A stretch of 64,000 nt of DNA from Buttiauxella agrestis ATCC 33320 (GTDB lineage Bacteria; Pseudomonadota; Gammaproteobacteria; Enterobacterales; Enterobacteriaceae). The stretch spans positions 3,038,001 to 3,102,000 of the forward strand of contig JALKFA010000001.1 in the NCBI GenBank assembly GCA_024169445.1, written 5' to 3'. The position numbers and the translations under genes were made by a program. The notes under the pieces were generated by a model. That model worked only from the letters and a program-made list of their open reading frames with translations, ran no database searches and had not been told where the DNA came from. Below, piece by piece: positions 43,884 to 51,918 of the stretch. Each line of letters begins with the position of its first letter. Positions within the stretch are counted from its first letter, which is position 1.

Positions 43884-43952
43884 ATTCTTCAAGCTGTGGA
43901 TGCGTTAACCGCGTTCATCACTTCGCCTGCAACTCGAATTAATTAGGGTATT
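43884..43952. repeat. ERIC element with internal deletion
   Basis: About 69 bp: the left part CTTCAAGCTGTGGATGCGTT is the reverse complement of the right arm of ERIC, and the right part GCCTGCAACTCGAATTAATT is the reverse complement of its left arm. The central typing sequence found at 30897-30924 is missing. The arms still form an imperfect inverted repeat. It lies between divergent ydiK and ydiJ. Confidence 0.78.
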
Positions 43953-44016
43953 AGGATGAATATTAGAATTAATATACGCAAACGATAACTTACAACTCAT
44001 ATGGGTCGACCCAGCA

Positions 44017-47000
44017 ATGATCCCACAAATTTCTCAGGCACCAGGCGTTGTTCAATTGGTGCTCAATTTTTTGCAGGCACTGGAACAACAAGGCTTTACC
44101 GGCGATACCGCAACCAGCTACGCTGACCGGCTCACGATGGCAACCGATAACAGTATTTATCAGTTGCTACCGGATGCGGTTTTATTCCCCCGTTCTACGG
44201 CTGACGTTGCATTATTGACCCGGCTTGCCTCAGAAGAACGCTTCAAATCCCTGGTCTTTACACCGCGAGGCGGCGGCACTGGCACCAACGGCCAGTCCCT
44301 CAATAAAGGCATCGTCGTCGACATGTCGCGCTACATGAATCGCATCATTGAAATCAACCCTGAACAAGGTTGGGTGCGTGTCGAAGCGGGCGTGATAAAA
44401 GACCAGTTAAACCAATATCTCAAACCTTACGGTTACTTCTTCGCTCCGGAACTGTCTACCAGCAACCGCGCCACACTTGGCGGGATGATCAATACCGACG
44501 CCTCGGGGCAAGGCTCGCTGGTCTACGGGAAAACGTCCGATCACGTGATGGGAGTGCGCGCTGTTTTGCTCAGTGGCGATATTCTTGATACCCACCCGAT
44601 GTCGACCGCACTTGCGCAAGACCTTGGCCGTGACGACAGCCCGACCGGCAAGATTTATCGCACGGTGCTTGAGCGTTGCCGTGAACAACGCCAGCTGATT
44701 ATCGACAAATTCCCGAAACTCAACCGTTTCCTGACGGGCTACGATCTACGCCACGTTTTTAACGACGATCTTTCGCAGTTCGACCTGACGCGCATTCTTT
44801 GCGGCTCCGAAGGTACGCTGGCGTTTATCACCGAGGCGAAGCTGGACATTACGCCGCTACCAAAAGTGCGTCGTCTGGTGAACATCAAATATGACTCGTT
44901 CGATTCCGCGCTGCGCAATGCACCGTTTATGGTGGAAGCACGCGCGCTTTCCGTCGAAACCATCGATTCAAAAGTCCTCAATCTGGCGCGGGAAGATATC
45001 GTCTGGCATTCAGTGAATGAATTGATCACCGATGTACCGGGCAAAGAGATGCTCGGCCTGAATATCGTGGAATTTGCTGGCGACGATCTGGAATTAATCG
45101 AAGGCCAGGTCGCTGCACTGTGTGAGCGTCTTGACAGCTTAATGGCCGAAGGCGAGGGCGGCGTTATCGGCTGGCAGGTTTGTACTGAACTGGCTGGTAT
45201 TGAACGCATCTATAACATGCGTAAAAAAGCCGTCGGCCTGCTGGGGAATGCCAAAGGTCAGGCCAAGCCGATTCCCTTTGCGGAAGATACTTGCGTACCG
45301 CCGCAGCATCTGGCCGATTACATCACTGAATTCCGCGCATTACTTGATAGCCACCACCTGAGTTACGGTATGTTCGGCCACGTTGATGCTGGCGTTTTGC
45401 ATGTGCGTCCGGCCCTGGATATGACCGATCCACATCAGGAAGTGCTGATGAAGCGCATTTCCGACGATGTCGTGGCACTTACCGCCAAATACGGCGGTTT
45501 GTTGTGGGGTGAACACGGTAAAGGTTTCCGCGCTGAATACAGCCCGGCGTTCTTTGGCGAAACGTTGTATGAAGAATTACGCCGCATCAAAGCGGTCTTT
45601 GACCCGGATAACCGCCTGAATCCGGGTAAAATCTGCCCGCCGTTAGGTGTCGATGACCCGATGATGCAGGTCGATGCGGTAAAACGCGGGACTTTCGACC
45701 GGCAAATCCCGATTGCGGTGCGCTCCTCATGGCGTGGCGCGATGGAGTGTAATGGCAACGGTTTGTGCTTTAACTTTGATGTGAATAGCCCAATGTGCCC
45801 GTCGATGAAAATCACCAGCAATCGCATTCATTCGCCAAAAGGGCGCGCAACGTTGACGCGCGAATGGCTGCGTTTGTTAGCCGATCGTGGCGTCGACCCG
45901 GATGCGTTAGAAAAACAGATGCCGGAAAAACGTGCCAGCCTGCGCACGCTAATCGAGCGCTCGCGTAACTCCTGGCATGCCCGCAAAGGCGAGTACGATT
46001 TTTCTCATGAAGTGAAAGAGGCAATGTCCGGTTGCCTGGCGTGTAAAGCGTGTTCTACGCAGTGTCCAATTAAAATCGACGTGCCGGAATTCCGTTCGCG
46101 TTTCTTGCAGCTTTATCACACCCGTTACTTGCGCCCAATGCGCGACCATCTGGTGGCGACTGTCGAAAGCTACGCACCACTGATGGCGCGAGCGCCTAAA
46201 ACCTTCAACTTCTTTATGAGCCAACCGTGGGTGCGCAATCTGTCGGCCAAACACATTGGCATGATTGATTTACCGATGCTCTCCACGCCAACGCTGCAGC
46301 AGGAATTGGTCGGGCATGCGTCTGCGAACACCACGCTTGAACAGCTCGAAAGCTACAGCGCACAACAGCGAGCCAAAACGGTGCTGGTGGTTCAGGATCC
46401 GTTCACCAGTTATTACGATGCGCAAGTGGTGGCGGATTTTGTGCGTCTGGTGACTAAATTAGGCTACTACCCGGTGGTGCTGCCATTCTCTCCAAATGGT
46501 AAAGCGCAGCATATAAAAGGCTTCCTGCAAAAATTTGCCCGCACCGCGCGTAAGACTTCGGAGTTCCTGAACCGCATTGCGAAGTTGGGAATGCCGATGG
46601 TTGGCGTCGACCCGGCGCTGGTGCTTTGCTATCGCGACGAATATAAACAAACGCTGGGTGATGAACGTGGTGATTTCCAGGTGCAACTGGTTCACGAATG
46701 GCTGCCAGCGGTGCTTGATAACCGCGAAACCACGGCGGTGAGCGGCGAGTCGTGGTATTTGTTCGGCCACTGTACCGAAGTGACGGCACTGCCGACTTCG
46801 CCAAACCAGTGGGCGGCTATTTTTGCGCGTCTGGGGGCGAAACTTGAAAATGTCAGCGTCGGTTGTTGTGGCATGGCGGGAACCTACGGGCATGAAGTGA
46901 AAAACCATGCCAACTCACTGGGGATTTACGAACTTTCGTGGCATCAGGCAATGCAGCGCCTGCCGCGTCAACGCTGCCTGGCGACCGGCTATTCGTGCCG

Positions 47001-47073
47001 CAGCCAGGTCAAACGTGTGGAAGGCAATGGTGTTCGCCATCCGCTACAAGCATTACTGGAGATTCTGGGATGA
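44017..47073 (+). CDS. ydiJ: FAD-linked oxidase with ferredoxin-like domain YdiJ (D-2-hydroxyglutarate dehydrogenase type)
   Basis: A 1018-residue flavoprotein matching E. coli YdiJ in length. An FAD-binding PCMH domain (about 50-270, FTPRGGGTGTNGQS), an FAD oxidase C domain (to about 540), then an iron-sulfur part with CLACKACSTQCPIKID (about residue 675) and a CCG-type cysteine-rich domain near the C terminus (GCCGMAGTYGHE). Relatives oxidise D-2-hydroxyglutarate; the E. coli protein has been linked to this activity. menI overlaps its stop by four bases. Confidence 0.9.
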   Translation: MIPQISQAPGVVQLVLNFLQALEQQGFTGDTATSYADRLTMATDNSIYQLLPDAVLFPRSTADVALLTRLASEERFKSLVFTPRGGGTGTNGQSLNKGIVVDMSRYMNRIIEINPEQGWVRVEAGVIKDQLNQYLKPYGYFFAPELSTSNRATLGGMINTDASGQGSLVYGKTSDHVMGVRAVLLSGDILDTHPMSTALAQDLGRDDSPTGKIYRTVLERCREQRQLIIDKFPKLNRFLTGYDLRHVFNDDLSQFDLTRILCGSEGTLAFITEAKLDITPLPKVRRLVNIKYDSFDSALRNAPFMVEARALSVETIDSKVLNLAREDIVWHSVNELITDVPGKEMLGLNIVEFAGDDLELIEGQVAALCERLDSLMAEGEGGVIGWQVCTELAGIERIYNMRKKAVGLLGNAKGQAKPIPFAEDTCVPPQHLADYITEFRALLDSHHLSYGMFGHVDAGVLHVRPALDMTDPHQEVLMKRISDDVVALTAKYGGLLWGEHGKGFRAEYSPAFFGETLYEELRRIKAVFDPDNRLNPGKICPPLGVDDPMMQVDAVKRGTFDRQIPIAVRSSWRGAMECNGNGLCFNFDVNSPMCPSMKITSNRIHSPKGRATLTREWLRLLADRGVDPDALEKQMPEKRASLRTLIERSRNSWHARKGEYDFSHEVKEAMSGCLACKACSTQCPIKIDVPEFRSRFLQLYHTRYLRPMRDHLVATVESYAPLMARAPKTFNFFMSQPWVRNLSAKHIGMIDLPMLSTPTLQQELVGHASANTTLEQLESYSAQQRAKTVLVVQDPFTSYYDAQVVADFVRLVTKLGYYPVVLPFSPNGKAQHIKGFLQKFARTARKTSEFLNRIAKLGMPMVGVDPALVLCYRDEYKQTLGDERGDFQVQLVHEWLPAVLDNRETTAVSGESWYLFGHCTEVTALPTSPNQWAAIFARLGAKLENVSVGCCGMAGTYGHEVKNHANSLGIYELSWHQAMQRLPRQRCLATGYSCRSQVKRVEGNGVRHPLQALLEILG

Positions 47074-47480
47074 TCTGGCGACGTGAAGTGAATCTTGAAG
47101 CGCTCAATAAAATGGGCGCTGACAATATGGTGCAGCATGTGGGCATCGTTTTTACCCGCATTGGCGAGAACGAACTGGAGGCCATCATGCCAGTTGACCA
47201 TCGCACCCGCCAACCGTTTGGTTTGTTACATGGTGGCGCTTCGGTGGTGCTCGCAGAAACGCTCGGCTCGGTGGCAGGATATTTATGCACCGAAGGGGAG
47301 CAAAATATTGTTGGGTTAGAAGTTAACGCTAACCATTTGCGCTCAGCGCGTGTTGGCATTGTGCGCGGTGTCTGCAAAGCGGTTCATGTTGGGCGTCGCC
47401 ATCAGGTTTGGCAAATTGAAATCAGCGATGAGCAAGAACGGCTTTGTTGCACTGCGAGATTAACAACTGCTGTGGTCTGA
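47070..47480 (+). CDS. menI: 1,4-dihydroxy-2-naphthoyl-CoA hydrolase MenI (YdiI)
   Basis: A 136-residue hot-dog-fold thioesterase of the PaaI/YdiI type. The active-site Glu is in PFGLLHGGASVVLAETLGS. It releases 1,4-dihydroxy-2-naphthoate from CoA in menaquinone synthesis. The ATG at 47070 overlaps the ydiJ stop (ATGA) and gives the E. coli length. A terminator follows. Confidence 0.94.
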   Translation: MIWRREVNLEALNKMGADNMVQHVGIVFTRIGENELEAIMPVDHRTRQPFGLLHGGASVVLAETLGSVAGYLCTEGEQNIVGLEVNANHLRSARVGIVRGVCKAVHVGRRHQVWQIEISDEQERLCCTARLTTAVV

Positions 47481-47499
47481 TTAATACCAATAATAATGA

Positions 47500-47526
47500 C
47501 GGCGAGATATTATCTCGCCGTTTTTT
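47500..47526 (+). terminator. terminator after menI
   Basis: GGCGAGATA pairs with TATCTCGCC around a very short loop, followed by GTTTTTTATTT. It separates the ydiJ-menI unit from the eut operon that starts 138 bp further on. Confidence 0.85.
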
Positions 47527-47663
47527 ATTTACATTTTGAAATCAATATTGGTGTTTCCTTATTTATTAGGTGATCAACTTCACCTTTCCTCATTACTTGC
47601 CGAAATTTGTTATTCCCTTTTCCAGATTATTGTCAGCATGAAGAAAATTCTTCAGGAGGCGCA

Positions 47664-47999
47664 ATGGAAAAGGAACGCATTATTCAGGAATTTGTTCCTG
47701 GAAAACAGGTCACACTGGCGCATCTAATTGCCCACCCCGGTGAAGAACTGGCAAAGAAAATAGGCGTTCCTGGCGCTGAAGCCATTGGCATCATGACCCT
47801 TACTCCAGGGGAAACCGCGATGATCGCAGGCGACCTTGCGACGAAAGCTGCAAGCGTACAAATTGGTTTTCTCGACAGATTCAGCGGTGCGCTGGTTGTT
47901 TATGGATCAGTAGGTTCGGTAGAAGAAGCGCTACAACAAACCATTGCCGGCCTGAGTAACATCCTCAGTTATACCGTCTGTACGCTGACACGGAGTTAG
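47664..47999 (+). CDS. eutS: ethanolamine metabolosome shell protein EutS
   Basis: A 111-residue single-domain hexameric shell protein, a circularly permuted BMC domain. The sequence ([18 protein letters not shown] and GAIGIM-type motif here as [13 protein letters not shown]) is nearly the same as E. coli EutS. AGGAGG lies 7 bases before the ATG at 47664; the in-frame TTG at 47607 is rejected. First gene of the eut operon; the promoter, expected to be activated by EutR with ethanolamine and AdoCbl, lies in 47527-47663. Confidence 0.95.
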   Translation: MEKERIIQEFVPGKQVTLAHLIAHPGEELAKKIGVPGAEAIGIMTLTPGETAMIAGDLATKAASVQIGFLDRFSGALVVYGSVGSVEEALQQTIAGLSNILSYTVCTLTRS

Positions 48000-48003
48000 C
48001 CCT

Positions 48004-48465
48004 ATGAAACGCATCGTGTTTGTCGGCGCTGTGGGGGCAGGGAAAACAACGTTGTTTAATGCGTTGCAGGGGAATTATTCGCAGGCGAGGAAAACCCAGG
48101 CCGTTGAGTTTAGCGATACCGGAAATATTGATACGCCAGGGGAATTTTTTAGCCACCCCCGTTTGTACGCGGCGTTAATTAATACCCTGACTGATGCCGA
48201 ATTACTGATATATGTCCACGCCGCAAATGATTCCCAGTGCCGTATTCCTGCGGGATTATTGGATATTTATCCACATCTAAAACGTGTTGCGGTAATAAGC
48301 CAAATTGATCTACCCGATGCAAATATTGCGCAAACCGAGGAGCTGTTAATTAATTCAGGTTTTGCGCCACCGATATTTGCGCTGAACAGCCTTGATGCTT
48401 CAAGCGTCAGGCAACTTGAGAATTATCTGACTGAAGCATGTGGCCAGGAGGAACCTGTTCAATGA
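48004..48465 (+). CDS. eutP: EutP, acetate kinase-type/P-loop protein of the eut operon
   Basis: A 153-residue P-loop protein with Walker A GAVGAGKTT (about residues 8-16) and a DTPGE motif near 45, resembling small GTPases. In Salmonella EutP has been reported to have acetate kinase activity. Slightly shorter at the C terminus than the E. coli protein. It overlaps eutQ by four bases. Confidence 0.92.
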   Translation: MKRIVFVGAVGAGKTTLFNALQGNYSQARKTQAVEFSDTGNIDTPGEFFSHPRLYAALINTLTDAELLIYVHAANDSQCRIPAGLLDIYPHLKRVAVISQIDLPDANIAQTEELLINSGFAPPIFALNSLDASSVRQLENYLTEACGQEEPVQ

Positions 48466-49151
48466 AAAAGCTCATTACGGCGAATGATATTCGTGACGCT
48501 CATCACCAAGGCCTGAAGACGATTGCTTATGTCCTCAAAGAATCCATCGTCACCCCTGAAGCGCGTGTGGTTGCTGAGCAATTAGAGATTGCGTTAGTGG
48601 AAGACGCGGTTGCTCCGGCACCAGCAGCGGATAGCCCACCACAGCGCTCAGAACGCCAGCGTATTCGTGAAGAAATCATTGCTCAGCTACCGGAAGGCCA
48701 GTTCACCGAAAGCCTGGTGGCGCAGCTGATTGCGAAAGTTGAACAAGAGCAGAAAACCCGTTCTGGCAGCGGTATGCAGCCAGGTTTTCACTCCATCACC
48801 GGCAAAGGCGGCATCAAAGTCATTGACGGCAGTTCGGTGAAATTTGGCCGCTTTGATGGCGCGCAGGAACCGTGTGTCGGGTTAACCGACCTGGTCACCA
48901 GTGCCGATGGCAGCAGCATGGCGGCAGGGTTCATGCAGTGGGAAAACGGCTTTTTCCCGTGGACGCTGAATTACGACGAAATCGATATGGTGCTGGAAGG
49001 GGAGTTACATATTCGCCACGAAGGGGAAACGCTGATTGGCAAGGCCGGGGATGTGATGTTTATCCCGAAAGGCTCCAGTATTGAATTTGGCACCCCCAGC
49101 CACGTTCGTTTTCTGTATGTTGCCTGGCCTGCCAACTGGCAGGAATGCTAA
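48462..49151 (+). CDS. eutQ: EutQ, cupin-fold acetate kinase-type protein
   Basis: A 229-residue protein with a variable, acidic N-terminal half and a C-terminal cupin domain (about 110-229, LEGELHIRHEGETLIGKAGDVMFIPKGS region). EutQ is reported to have acetate kinase activity and to help form the compartment. The ATG at 48462 overlaps the eutP stop (ATGA); a start at 48438 lies within eutP and is less likely. Confidence 0.93.
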   Translation: MKKLITANDIRDAHHQGLKTIAYVLKESIVTPEARVVAEQLEIALVEDAVAPAPAADSPPQRSERQRIREEIIAQLPEGQFTESLVAQLIAKVEQEQKTRSGSGMQPGFHSITGKGGIKVIDGSSVKFGRFDGAQEPCVGLTDLVTSADGSSMAAGFMQWENGFFPWTLNYDEIDMVLEGELHIRHEGETLIGKAGDVMFIPKGSSIEFGTPSHVRFLYVAWPANWQEC

Positions 49152-49163
49152 GGCGGGGCGCAT

Positions 49164-49973
49164 ATGAGCACCTTCATCACCGAAGATTGGCTACGGGCAA
49201 ACCACACGCTCAGCGAAGGCAGCGAAATCCGTCTGCCGGTTGACAGCCGCATGACGCCCTCGGCCCGCGAACTGATTGACGCTCGCCATCTGCTGGTGAA
49301 ATTCCAGGATGACGAGGGTCGCCTGTTTGTTGAAGAGCAAGAACAATTGCAGCCGGTACATGGTTTGACGAGTGAACCCGCTGCACAGGTTGCACATTGT
49401 GAGTTGTGCAAGCAACACGTGCAGGAAAAGCCTGACACGTTAACCCACCTGAATGCGCAAGTGATGGTGGCGAAAAATGATCCTCGTCTGGCGTTTCGTG
49501 CCAGCCTGGACAGCTCGATTGCTACAGCGGTATGGCTGCAAACAGAGTTCGATAAATCTGCCGCACTGTGGCTTGCGGATATCCGTTCCCTACTGGGCAA
49601 TATCATGCGTGCCGATGCACTGGAAAAAGCGCTACCCGAGCAGCAAATCGTCGGCTTATCGGCGGATGATTTACACCGTTTATCGCACCAACCACTGAAA
49701 TACCTTGGGCACGATCATCTGGTTCCCGACGCGGCTCATGGGCGCGATGTGGCACTGCTTAATCTGTTACGCACAAGTATTCGTGAAAGCGAAATCTGTG
49801 CAGCGCAGGTGTTTATCGGCGTGGATTACCACGTGCAAAAAGCCGATTTATTGCAGGCGCTTAATCGCCTCTCCAGCGCGATTTATGTGTTGATGATCTT
49901 GTGTCTGAAAAAAGAGTGGCCGGATGCGAAAACACTGCAACGACGTTTAGCCGGAGGCACTCATGCTGCTTGA
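49164..49973 (+). CDS. eutT: corrinoid adenosyltransferase EutT
   Basis: A 269-residue ATP:cobalamin adenosyltransferase that makes AdoCbl for EutBC. The core shows conserved RADALE and [20 protein letters not shown]. The metal motif recalled from Salmonella and E. coli is H-x11-C-C-x2-C; here it reads His66-x11-His78-Cys79-x2-Cys82, so the first cysteine is a histidine. His can still bind metal. It overlaps eutD by 11 bp. Confidence 0.93.
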   Translation: MSTFITEDWLRANHTLSEGSEIRLPVDSRMTPSARELIDARHLLVKFQDDEGRLFVEEQEQLQPVHGLTSEPAAQVAHCELCKQHVQEKPDTLTHLNAQVMVAKNDPRLAFRASLDSSIATAVWLQTEFDKSAALWLADIRSLLGNIMRADALEKALPEQQIVGLSADDLHRLSHQPLKYLGHDHLVPDAAHGRDVALLNLLRTSIRESEICAAQVFIGVDYHVQKADLLQALNRLSSAIYVLMILCLKKEWPDAKTLQRRLAGGTHAA

Positions 49974-50973
49974 ACGTTGTCGTCGCCAGGCTCAAAACCA
50001 GCCTAAGCGCGTGGTTTTCCCGGATGCACAAGACGCCCGGGTTATCGAAGCGGCGCACTACTTACAGCATTACGGCCTGGCACAACCTATTTTACTGGCG
50101 AATCCGTTTGCCTTGCGCCATTTCGCTCTGACGGCGGGGTTACCGCTTGACGGGCTACAGATTATTGACCCGGCGATGTCACACGCCTGGCTGACGCAGT
50201 TTCAACAGCAGCTTACGCAGCGTCTCGGCGACAAAACGCCAGATGACGCAGCCGTGCGCTTACGTGACCCGCTGTGGTTTGCGGCGGCGATGGTTCAGGC
50301 CGGTAAAGCGGATCTGTGTATCGCCGGGAATATTTCATCGACTGCCGCGGTTTTGCGGGCGGGGCTGAAAGTCATCGGCCTGCAGGCGGGTGTGAAAACG
50401 CTGTCATCGCTGTTTCTGATGTTGCCGCCGGAAGGTGAGCGGATGCTGGGTTTTGCAGATTGCAGCGTGGTGCCACAACCCACGGCGGCACAGCTTGCTG
50501 ATATTGCTATCAGCAGCGCGCAAAGCTGGGAAGCCATTACCGGGCAAACTGCTCGAGTCGCTATGTTGTCGTTTTCGACCAATGGTAGCGCCAGGCACCC
50601 GTGTGTCGCGACGGTACAGCAGGCGACGGACATGGTGCGTGAACGTGCACCTAATCTGTGTGTGGACGGTGAACTGCAATTTGACGCGGCATTTGTTCCC
50701 CAGGTCGCGGCACAAAAAGCGCCAGAAAGCGAGCTGGCAGGGCAGGCCAACGTATTGGTTTTCCCGTCGCTTGAGGCGGGCAACATCGGCTACAAGATTG
50801 CCCAACGCTTAGGAGGATTCCGCGCGCTAGGTCCGTTGATTCAAGGGCTAAATGCACCCCTGCACGATCTTTCTCGTGGTTGCAGTACGCGGGAAATTGT
50901 TGAATTGGTGTTGGTCGCTCAAACCACCCTCACCCCAACCCTCTCCCTGAGGGAGAGGGAGGAAACGGCCTGA
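49963..50973 (+). CDS. eutD: phosphate acetyltransferase EutD with repeat-encoded C terminus
   Basis: A 336-residue phosphotransacetylase (PTA_PTB family) that converts acetyl-CoA to acetyl phosphate inside the metabolosome. The N-terminal helix [16 protein letters not shown] is the usual encapsulation-type peptide. The core, with [17 protein letters not shown] and [13 protein letters not shown], is intact to [11 protein letters not shown]. From about residue 322 the reading runs into the hairpin repeat (50928 onward), so the last 14 or so residues ([13 protein letters not shown]) are repeat-encoded and unlike the E. coli tail. Confidence 0.93.
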   Translation: MLLERCRRQAQNQPKRVVFPDAQDARVIEAAHYLQHYGLAQPILLANPFALRHFALTAGLPLDGLQIIDPAMSHAWLTQFQQQLTQRLGDKTPDDAAVRLRDPLWFAAAMVQAGKADLCIAGNISSTAAVLRAGLKVIGLQAGVKTLSSLFLMLPPEGERMLGFADCSVVPQPTAAQLADIAISSAQSWEAITGQTARVAMLSFSTNGSARHPCVATVQQATDMVRERAPNLCVDGELQFDAAFVPQVAAQKAPESELAGQANVLVFPSLEAGNIGYKIAQRLGGFRALGPLIQGLNAPLHDLSRGCSTREIVELVLVAQTTLTPTLSLREREETA

Positions 50974-51150
50974 TCCCCTCTCCTGAGGGAGAGGGAGGAA
51001 ACGGCCTGGTCCCCTCTCCTGGGGAGAGGGAGGAAACAGTCTGATCCCCTCTCCTGGGGAGAGGGAGGAAACAGCCTGATCCCCTCTCCTGGGGGAGAGG
51101 GAGGAAACCGTCAGATCCCCTCTCCTGGGGGAGAGGGTTAGGGTGAGGGC
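50928..51150. repeat. tandem REP-like hairpin array between eutD and eutM
   Basis: Four consecutive units of 35-36 bp (50972-51007, 51008-51042, 51043-51077, 51078-51113), each made of CCCCTCTCCT, GGGGAGAGGG and a spacer GAGGAAACnGnCTG. They are bounded by long outer arms CCCTCACCCCAACCCTCTCC (50928) and GGAGAGGGTTAGGGTGAGGG (51130-51149), which are reverse complements with one mismatch. Each unit can form its own hairpin, or the ends can pair over the whole array. The first arm includes the end of eutD. Confidence 0.92.
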
Positions 51151-51216
51151 GAACATGAAGGCGAGCAGTGAAACGAAACAAAACAAGACTTTTAACCGAG
51201 TGAGAGGAAATAAATC

Positions 51217-51510
51217 ATGGAAGCACTAGGACTGATCGAAACCAGAGGTTTGGTTGCTGTGATTGAAGCATCGGACGCAATGGTCAAAGCGGCTCGCGTC
51301 AAACTGGTAGGTGTAAAACAAATCGGCGGTGGGCTGGTAACAGCCATGGTTCGTGGTGATGTGGCGGCCTGTAAAGCCGCGACAGATGCCGGGGCTGCCG
51401 CCGCTCAGCGTATTGGTGAACTGGTCTCCGTTCACGTCATTCCACGCCCACATGGTGATTTGGAAGAAGTTTTCCCAATTGGCCTGGGTAGCGACAAAAC
51501 GATCGACTGA
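51217..51510 (+). CDS. eutM: major metabolosome shell protein EutM
   Basis: A 97-residue single BMC-domain protein forming the flat hexamers that make most of the shell. [22 protein letters not shown] and the pore-region GGGLV are typical. GAGAGGAA precedes the ATG. The preceding 240 bp is a hairpin array and the following 30 bp a strong hairpin, so its mRNA segment is structurally isolated. Confidence 0.95.
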   Translation: MEALGLIETRGLVAVIEASDAMVKAARVKLVGVKQIGGGLVTAMVRGDVAACKAATDAGAAAAQRIGELVSVHVIPRPHGDLEEVFPIGLGSDKTID

Positions 51511-51515
51511 TCGTC

Positions 51516-51546
51516 GGTGACGTCATCCCCGGACGTCACCCTTCTT
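51516..51546 (+). terminator. hairpin after eutM, inside the eut operon
   Basis: A perfect 9-bp stem GGTGACGTC / GACGTCACC with a 7-base loop, followed by CTTCTTTAAT, six bases after the eutM stop. It could end part of the transcripts or protect the eutM mRNA 3' end; eutN and later genes need read-through. Confidence 0.65.
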
Positions 51547-51615
51547 TAATCTAATTATCTGGCAGCCTCAGGGCGGCACGGGATAGTTGTACCTGAATGT
51601 TGTCCGGAGGCGAGC

Positions 51616-51903
51616 ATGAAGCTAGCTATGGTCGTAGGTCAAATCGTTTGCACAGTCCGCCACAGCGAGCTGGCACACGACAAATTACTGATGGTGGAGA
51701 TGATTAATCGCCAGGGTGAACCGAGCGGCGAATGTGCAATAGCCACTGACAGCATTGGTGCCGGAAACGGTGATTGGGTGTTATTGGTGGGCGGCAGCTC
51801 CGCCCGCCGGGCACACCACAGTGAAGCCTCTCCCGTCGACATGTGCGTGATAGGCATTGTCGATGAAGTGGTCATGGATAGAGAAATCATCTTCCATAAA
51901 TAG
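51616..51903 (+). CDS. eutN: metabolosome vertex protein EutN
   Basis: A 95-residue EutN/CcmL family protein that forms pentamers at the corners of the shell. Conserved MKLAMVVGQIVCTVRH start and GAGNGDWVLLVGGSSAR. GGAGG lies upstream of the ATG. Confidence 0.95.
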   Translation: MKLAMVVGQIVCTVRHSELAHDKLLMVEMINRQGEPSGECAIATDSIGAGNGDWVLLVGGSSARRAHHSEASPVDMCVIGIVDEVVMDREIIFHK

Positions 51904-51918
51904 TGAGGGTTGAACGAC

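Noticed and set aside
50928-51150. Possible CRISPR array
   Set aside because: The units are directly tandem with no unique spacers, are palindromic, and no cas genes are near.
50848-51186. Repetitive open frames over the eutD-eutM hairpin array, encoding peptides of the type LTLSPRRGD
   Set aside because: They result from the absence of stops in the 35-36 bp repeat units and have no convincing start; array treated as RNA/DNA structure.
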